Shown: positions 59,878-64,000 of the stretch, in pieces | How positions within the stretch are numbered: the first letter of the stretch is position 1 | How the letters are laid out: each line of letters starts with the position of its first letter | From: Nonomuraea coxensis DSM 45129 | GTDB taxonomy: Bacteria; Actinomycetota; Actinomycetes; Streptosporangiales; Streptosporangiaceae | NCBI RefSeq assembly: GCF_019397265.1 | Contig: NZ_CP068985.1 | Coordinates: 8,117,001-8,181,000 of the forward strand | Direction of reading: 5' to 3' | Length of the DNA: 64,000 nucleotides | Notes under the pieces: generated by a model | What the model was told of the DNA's origin: nothing | The model's input: the letters and a program-made list of their open reading frames with translations, nothing else | Databases searched by the model: none | Program-made: the position numbers and the translations under genes

Positions 59878-60867
59878 TCAGCGGTTCTGCAGGACGACGT
59901 CGGGCGCGCGGACGGCCCCGAGCACCCTGGTGATGATCGTGTCGGCGTCCACGTCGTCCGCCAGGGCCTCGTACGACAGCACGAGGCGGTGGCGCAGCAC
60001 GTCCAGCGCGAGCTCCGCCAGGTCGTGCGGCAGCGCGTAGTCGCGCCCGCGCAGGAACGCCAGCGCCCGCGCGCCGGTGACGAGCGCGATCGAGGCCCGG
60101 GGGCTCGCCCCGTGGGTGACGTAGCGCTCCAGCTCGCCGAGCCCGGCCATGGCCGGGGAGCGGGTCGCGGTGACCAGCCGGACGGCGTAGTCGACGACGG
60201 CCGGATCGACGTAGACCTGCCGGGCCCGCTCGCGCATCGCCATCAGGTCCTCGGTGGTCACCATCGGCTGCGGCGGCTCCGGCGGGCGCAGCGCCCGATG
60301 GACGATCGCCTGCTCCTCGGGCTGCGTCGGGTAGTCGACGACGACCTTCATCATGAACCGGTCGACCTGGGCCTCGGGCAGCGGGTACGTCCCCTCGGAC
60401 TCGATCGGGTTCTCCGTCGCCATGACGAGGAACGGCTCCGGCACCCGGAACGTCTCCCGCCCGATCGTCACCTGGTGCTCCTGCATCACCTCCAGCAGCG
60501 CGCTCTGCACCTTGGCCGGGGCGCGGTTGATCTCGTCGGCGAGCAGCAGGTTCGCGAACACCGGGCCGAGCTCCGTCCTGAACTCGCCCGAGTGCTGGTG
60601 GTAGACCCGCGTGCCGACGAGGTCGGCGGGCACCAGGTCGGGGGTGAACTGCACGCGCTGGAACTTGCCGGCGATCGCGGCGGCCAGCGACCGGACCGCG
60701 AGCGTCTTGGCCAGGCCGGGCACGCCCTCGACCAGCAGGTGGCCGTCGGCGATGAGCGCGACCGCCATGCGCTCCAGGAGCAGGTCCTGTCCGACGATCG
60801 TGCGTTTGACCTCGTACAGCACCTGTTCGAGCGGATGTCCCTGGCCCGGTCCTGGGGGTTTCGTCAT
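59878..60867 (-). CDS. moxR: MoxR-family AAA ATPase
   Basis: A 329-aa AAA+ ATPase of the MoxR class. The ATG at 60867 has AAGGA upstream. Walker A is GVPGLAKTL, Walker B NLLLADEINRAP, sensor 1 VMATENPIESEGTYPLPEAQ and the arginine-finger region DRFMMKV. MoxR chaperones activate VWA proteins encoded next to them. Lies between the HtrA-like protease gene (30 bases upstream) and DUF58 gene, all on one strand. Confidence 0.94.
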   Translation of the reverse strand: MTKPPGPGQGHPLEQVLYEVKRTIVGQDLLLERMAVALIADGHLLVEGVPGLAKTLAVRSLAAAIAGKFQRVQFTPDLVPADLVGTRVYHQHSGEFRTELGPVFANLLLADEINRAPAKVQSALLEVMQEHQVTIGRETFRVPEPFLVMATENPIESEGTYPLPEAQVDRFMMKVVVDYPTQPEEQAIVHRALRPPEPPQPMVTTEDLMAMRERARQVYVDPAVVDYAVRLVTATRSPAMAGLGELERYVTHGASPRASIALVTGARALAFLRGRDYALPHDLAELALDVLRHRLVLSYEALADDVDADTIITRVLGAVRAPDVVLQNR

Positions 60868-60897
60868 GCGGTGTTCCTTCTCGTCGAGCTGCACAGG

Positions 60898-61713
60898 TCA
60901 GATGGCACCCAGCCCGTCGCCGTCCCCGTCGCCGTCGCCGCCGCCCAGGGCCGCGCCGATCGGCACCGCGAACGCGATCCCGGCGAACGCCTCGTCGCCT
61001 CCCGGGTCGGCGATGGACACGACGACGCCGATGACCAGGCCGCGGGCGTCCAGCAGGGGGCCGCCGGAGCTGCCCGGGTTGACGGAGGCGTCGAACTGGA
61101 TGAGCCCCTTCAGCCCGCCGCCCTGGCCGGTGCCGCCGGTGGCGCGGTCGAGGCCGGACACGACGCCGGTGGAGACGCTGTAGGTGAGGCCGAGCGGGTT
61201 GCCGATGGCCACGACGGGCGCGCCCACCTCCACGCCGCCGCCGAGCGTGGCGGGGACGACGATCTCGGGCAGTTCGGTGGGTTTGAGGGTGGCGACGTCC
61301 CTCTTGGGGTTCGAGGACGCGATGGCGGCCTTCGCCTTGGTGCCGTCGGCGAACGTCACGCTGACGTCGGCGGCGCCGTCGCCCGCCGAGCCCTTGACGA
61401 CGTGGTACGCGGTGAGGATCGTGCCGTCCTCGGTGGCGATCACGCCGGTGCCGAGCGACTTCCCTGACCGGACGACCACCACGGAAGGCCCGACGCGCTC
61501 GAAGACGTCGGGCACCGTGAGCGTCGCGCTCGGCGTCGGCGTCGGGCTCGGCCGGGGCGCGGCCCGCTCGCCGTTCCCCCCGCCGCCGCCCAGCCAGTAC
61601 GCCAGCGCGGCCACGACGACGAGCAGGCCGCCCAGGGCGGCGGACCGCCGAGCTCTCCCGGCCCCGGCTCCCCGAGCCTCGGCCGCGCCGGCCTCCTGCG
61701 GCACGTGCTCCAT
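60898..61713 (-). CDS. HtrA-like membrane-anchored serine protease
   Basis: A 271-aa trypsin-like S1C protease. A single N-terminal helix (about 25-42) anchors it, followed by a Pro/Thr linker and the protease domain with His104 (TAYHVV), Asp139 (KRDVATL) and Ser216 (NPGSSGGPL). No PDZ domain is present, so the protein is shorter than DegP/HtrA. The tail GGGDGDGDGDG is an acidic glycine repeat. It heads the moxR-DUF58-VWA operon and likely acts outside the membrane in envelope quality control. Confidence 0.87.
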   Translation of the reverse strand: MEHVPQEAGAAEARGAGAGRARRSAALGGLLVVVAALAYWLGGGGGNGERAAPRPSPTPTPSATLTVPDVFERVGPSVVVVRSGKSLGTGVIATEDGTILTAYHVVKGSAGDGAADVSVTFADGTKAKAAIASSNPKRDVATLKPTELPEIVVPATLGGGVEVGAPVVAIGNPLGLTYSVSTGVVSGLDRATGGTGQGGGLKGLIQFDASVNPGSSGGPLLDARGLVIGVVVSIADPGGDEAFAGIAFAVPIGAALGGGDGDGDGDGLGAI

Positions 61714-61821
61714 CGCTCCATCGTCATAAAAGTCCGCTCAAAGTGCCACAAACTTCACCTGAGAACTCCATGAGAACCGCCGCCGCCCCCGCCCCACCAG
61801 CGGCCTCAGTAGAGTGGCGGG

Positions 61822-62235
61822 GTGGCAGGGGAGCAAGCCGGCGCTCGGGTGGACAGCTGGATCTGGTCCGTACGCCTGACCAGAACCCGGTCGGTCGCGT
61901 CCGACGCCTGCCGGGGCGGTCATGTCCGGGTCAACGGGGTGCGCGTCAAGCCCGCGCACGTCGTCCGGGCCGGCGACGAGGTCCGGCTGCGGCACGACGG
62001 GCGCGAGCGCGTCGTGGTCGTCTCGAAGATCATCACCAAGCGCGTCGGCGCCCCCGTGGCCGCCGAGTGCTACGTCGACAAGAGCCCGCCGCCCCCGCCC
62101 CGCGAGCAGGCCGGGCCGGTGGCCGTCCGCGCCCGGGGCGCGGGCCGCCCCACCAAGCGCGAACGCCGCAGCATCGAGAAGCTGCTCGGCCGCCCAACGA
62201 CCGAAGGGCGGGACCGCCGGCCCCGCCCTGAATGA
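61822..62235 (+). CDS. S4-domain RNA-binding protein (Hsp15-like)
   Basis: A 137-aa protein: S4 domain at about 8-68 (RVDSWIWSVRLTRTRSVASD, ACRGGHVRVNGVRVKPAHVV, GDEVRL) plus a basic tail (GRPTKRERRSIEKLLGR), the arrangement of Hsp15/HslR-type proteins that bind stalled 50S-nascent-chain complexes. GTG start at 61822. It is divergent from the HtrA-like gene. Confidence 0.88.
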   Translation: MAGEQAGARVDSWIWSVRLTRTRSVASDACRGGHVRVNGVRVKPAHVVRAGDEVRLRHDGRERVVVVSKIITKRVGAPVAAECYVDKSPPPPPREQAGPVAVRARGAGRPTKRERRSIEKLLGRPTTEGRDRRPRPE

Positions 62236-62482
62236 GCGAGCGTCCGTCACAGGCGAGAAAACCTCACCTCTGAAGCAGCACAGGTTCGATTATCGACTAT
62301 TGACGTGTTCACGGACCTATGGGTGCGGACAACGCGGCGCCAATAGCGTGGTTGATCCTTCCGAACACAGGTATGTCCGCCCGCTTCGGCCGACATTATT
62401 CACCGGCACGATATGCCCGAAATATTTCTCGATGCCCCTCCAGGCTCCATGAGAGACGCACACCAAAGGGTACCGTTGATCT
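62236..62482. other. AT-richer intergenic region
   Basis: No gene is seen. The base composition is clearly less GC-rich than the flanking DNA. It includes promoter-like TTGACG (62301-62306) ahead of the membrane protein gene. Confidence 0.4.
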
Positions 62483-63370
62483 TTGAATCGTCGTACTCTG
62501 CACTCACTGCACGTGACAGCACGGCTTTGGATTGGGCACGTGGATCACGGAAGCACCCGCCTTGCCGGCAGACTGGCGATCTGGCTTGCCAGTCTGTTCA
62601 CAGCCGCGGCGCTGATCATGGGAGTGATCAACCTTTTCGTCGAACCTCCGATACAACTTTCCGCCGAACTTTCGTTCGGCTACCTGTTGGGGACACTGGC
62701 AGCGTTCATCACCTATGTGTTCGACCGCACCGAGAAACTGATGAGCCAGCAGGAGAGGCTCCTGCACCAGCCGGCTCGAGGGGTGGAGGTCTTCCACAGC
62801 AGCGACGAGTTCCTGCAGAAGTTGATCGACATAACGGTTGGAGCAACGTCGGTCAGCACCCTGAACCTGTCGCCCGCACGAGGCGAGCATCCGGAGCTCG
62901 ACCGATACTTCACTGAGGTTCACAACTACATAAAGAGCAAGAAGGCGACCCTGAAGAGTTTCCGGAGCATCGCCAGCGTGGACACTCCGCAGAAGTCGCT
63001 GTGGCTCGTCCAGCGCAGCGCCGAGCTCCTGTCCACCGGGCGGGTCTCGTTCGCCGTCTTCGACCAGCAGGAGCTCCGGCCCCTCCTCCATCCGCTGAGC
63101 ATACACATAACGGCCAAAAACGATAATCTGAACGTCTTCATCTTCCCCCCGGTGAACCTCACGGGATCGATGAGTTCCATCCTTATTTCCGACGCCGCGT
63201 TGGCGCGCGTGATGCTTGGCTACTTCGATCTGCTATGGCACGATGCCCTCAAGATAAATGAGGGGAAAAACGTCCGGCGGCCTGGTCTCGACCGGCTGCT
63301 GCATTTGTACCCGGACATCGAGAGCAACTTCCACTACCAGAGCTTGCGCCGAGGCCTCACGAATGAATGA
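62483..63370 (+). CDS. Two-TM membrane protein with cytoplasmic domain
   Basis: A 295-aa protein of unrecognised family. Two helices (about 29-52, RLAIWLASLFTAAALIMGVI, and about 63-81, FGYLLGTLAAFITYVF) are followed by a cytoplasmic domain (100-285) starting VEVFHSSDEFLQKLIDIT with alternating strands and helices, including NLNVFIFPPVNLTGSMSSIL and LWHDALKINEGKNVRRPG. The layout recalls phospholipase-D-like or sensor domains without catalytic HKD motifs. The TTG at 62483 is uncertain; GTGs at 62513 and 62540 are alternatives. Its end overlaps the aldolase start by eight bases, so the two are co-translated. Codon use is less GC-biased than in neighbouring genes. Confidence 0.65.
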   Translation: MNRRTLHSLHVTARLWIGHVDHGSTRLAGRLAIWLASLFTAAALIMGVINLFVEPPIQLSAELSFGYLLGTLAAFITYVFDRTEKLMSQQERLLHQPARGVEVFHSSDEFLQKLIDITVGATSVSTLNLSPARGEHPELDRYFTEVHNYIKSKKATLKSFRSIASVDTPQKSLWLVQRSAELLSTGRVSFAVFDQQELRPLLHPLSIHITAKNDNLNVFIFPPVNLTGSMSSILISDAALARVMLGYFDLLWHDALKINEGKNVRRPGLDRLLHLYPDIESNFHYQSLRRGLTNE

Positions 63371-64000
63371 CTTCCGACGTAGGATGAGCAGTTCCAACGC
63401 CCTGATCGGCACGTTGATCACGCTCGACTCCCCCGAGTTGGCTCTCGTGCTGCAGAAAGCCGGTTTCGAGTGGTTCTTCCTCGATCTCGAGCACTCGGCT
63501 GTCCTGGATCTGAAGAGCGCGCAACGCATCGTCGAAGTGCTGCAGCCGGAGAGCTACGCCATCATGCGACTTCCGGACTCGTCAGAGACGTGGATCAAAC
63601 ACGCGCTCGACACCGGCTGCGACGGCATCATCATCCCGCACGTGGCCACCGCCGAGGATGCGAAGCGGGCCGTCACCTACGCGAAGTACCCTCCTGTCGG
63701 CCGCAGAAGCGTAGGGATCGCACGAGCGCACGGCTATGGCTCCTCCTTCCAGGAATACCTGAGGAGCGCGAACGACAGCATCGCGATCATCGCTCAGATC
63801 GAAGAGCACGAGGGCGTCGAGAACATCGAGCAGATCCTCTCGGTGGACGGCATAGACGCGATTTTCATCGGCCCGTACGACCTTTCCGGCAGCATGGGAA
63901 TACTGGGCGAGCTGACCCATCCCGACCTGCGGAGAAACGTCGACAAGGTTCGCACGATCTGCCAGAAGAAGGGCGTTCCTTTCGGGATATTCTGTCCTAA
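63363..64000 (+). CDS. HpcH/HpaI-type aldolase (3' end beyond window)
   Basis: A class II metal-dependent aldolase of the HpcH/HpaI family, acting on 2-oxo-4-hydroxy acids to release pyruvate. The 212 codons present include GTLITLDSPELALVLQKAGF, EWFFLDLEHSAV, IMRLPDS, GCDGIIIPHVATAEDA, RRSVGIARAHGYGSSF, IIAQIEEHEGVENI (metal-binding Glu) and IFIGPYDLSGSMGI (metal-binding Asp). The ATG at 63363 overlaps the membrane-protein stop. About 40 residues are missing beyond the window edge. Unlike classic catabolic HpaI it follows a membrane protein gene, so a biosynthetic role is open. Confidence 0.88.
   Translation, partial: MNDFRRRMSSSNALIGTLITLDSPELALVLQKAGFEWFFLDLEHSAVLDLKSAQRIVEVLQPESYAIMRLPDSSETWIKHALDTGCDGIIIPHVATAEDAKRAVTYAKYPPVGRRSVGIARAHGYGSSFQEYLRSANDSIAIIAQIEEHEGVENIEQILSVDGIDAIFIGPYDLSGSMGILGELTHPDLRRNVDKVRTICQKKGVPFGIFCP

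Noticed and set aside
56947..61467. A 1506-codon plus-strand open frame
   Set aside because: It is antisense to the VWA, DUF58, MoxR and protease genes; long spurious frames are normal opposite GC-rich coding DNA and this one has no motifs.

Overview
This window is high-GC actinomycete DNA: ORFs lie almost wall to wall, GTG starts are common and third positions are G/C rich. The gene families (latex clearing protein, HTH proteins with a membrane anchor, GlxA-type AraC regulators, KorAB, RtcB/PrfH) fit a soil filamentous genus such as Nonomuraea, Streptosporangium or a relative. The genus is inferred. There is no rRNA, no complete tRNA and no CRISPR array.

Layout. 1-7.0 kb is a mobile-element zone: an IS110 transposase cut by the window edge, a tRNA 3'-end remnant, an ISL3 transposase, an IS1380 remnant and two ~160 bp direct repeats bracketing about 5.3 kb. 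Inside the bracket sit a secreted tandem-repeat protein and a divergent membrane-anchored HTH protein. 7.0-9.2 kb holds a rubber oxygenase gene (lcp) and its divergent TetR gene. 9.4-14.4 kb holds a LysR gene and a divergent operon for the lower meta-cleavage pathway, preceded by racemase-like and RidA-like genes. 14.5-18.9 kb is mixed, with an IS256 remnant, a GlxA-like regulator and a mucin-like membrane protein. 18.9-23.4 kb has an acyl-CoA ligase gene flanked by two acyltransferase-3 genes. 23.5-28.8 kb has a large unknown protein, a BenE transporter with a divergent XRE-cupin regulator, and a secreted protein. 28.9-31.1 kb has the RNA repair/ribosome rescue pair rtcB-prfH and a truncated haemoglobin.

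31.4-56.6 kb looks like one large catabolic island. It contains two 2-oxoacid:ferredoxin oxidoreductases (korAB plus an indolepyruvate-type enzyme), three SDRs, a complete branched-chain-amino-acid-type ABC importer (livHMGFK) with a TrmB-type regulator, two amidohydrolases, a ThuA-like protein, two divergent P450 genes with a 3-Cys ferredoxin, an NTF2-like protein, an Lrp regulator and a three-subunit molybdenum hydroxylase. A plausible reading is import of an aromatic or heterocyclic acid, hydroxylation by the Mo enzyme and P450s, hydrolysis or decarboxylation by the amidohydrolases, SDR oxidation, and ferredoxin-linked oxidation of 2-oxoacids to CoA esters. The substrate cannot be read from the sequence. 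An exact 10-bp motif recurs in control regions here and may mark a regulon.

56.7-61.7 kb holds a small Cys/His protein gene and a MoxR-DUF58-VWA operon headed by an HtrA-like protease gene. 61.8-64 kb has an S4-domain protein, then a visibly less GC-rich stretch with a two-TM protein translationally coupled to an HpcH/HpaI aldolase gene that runs off the window.
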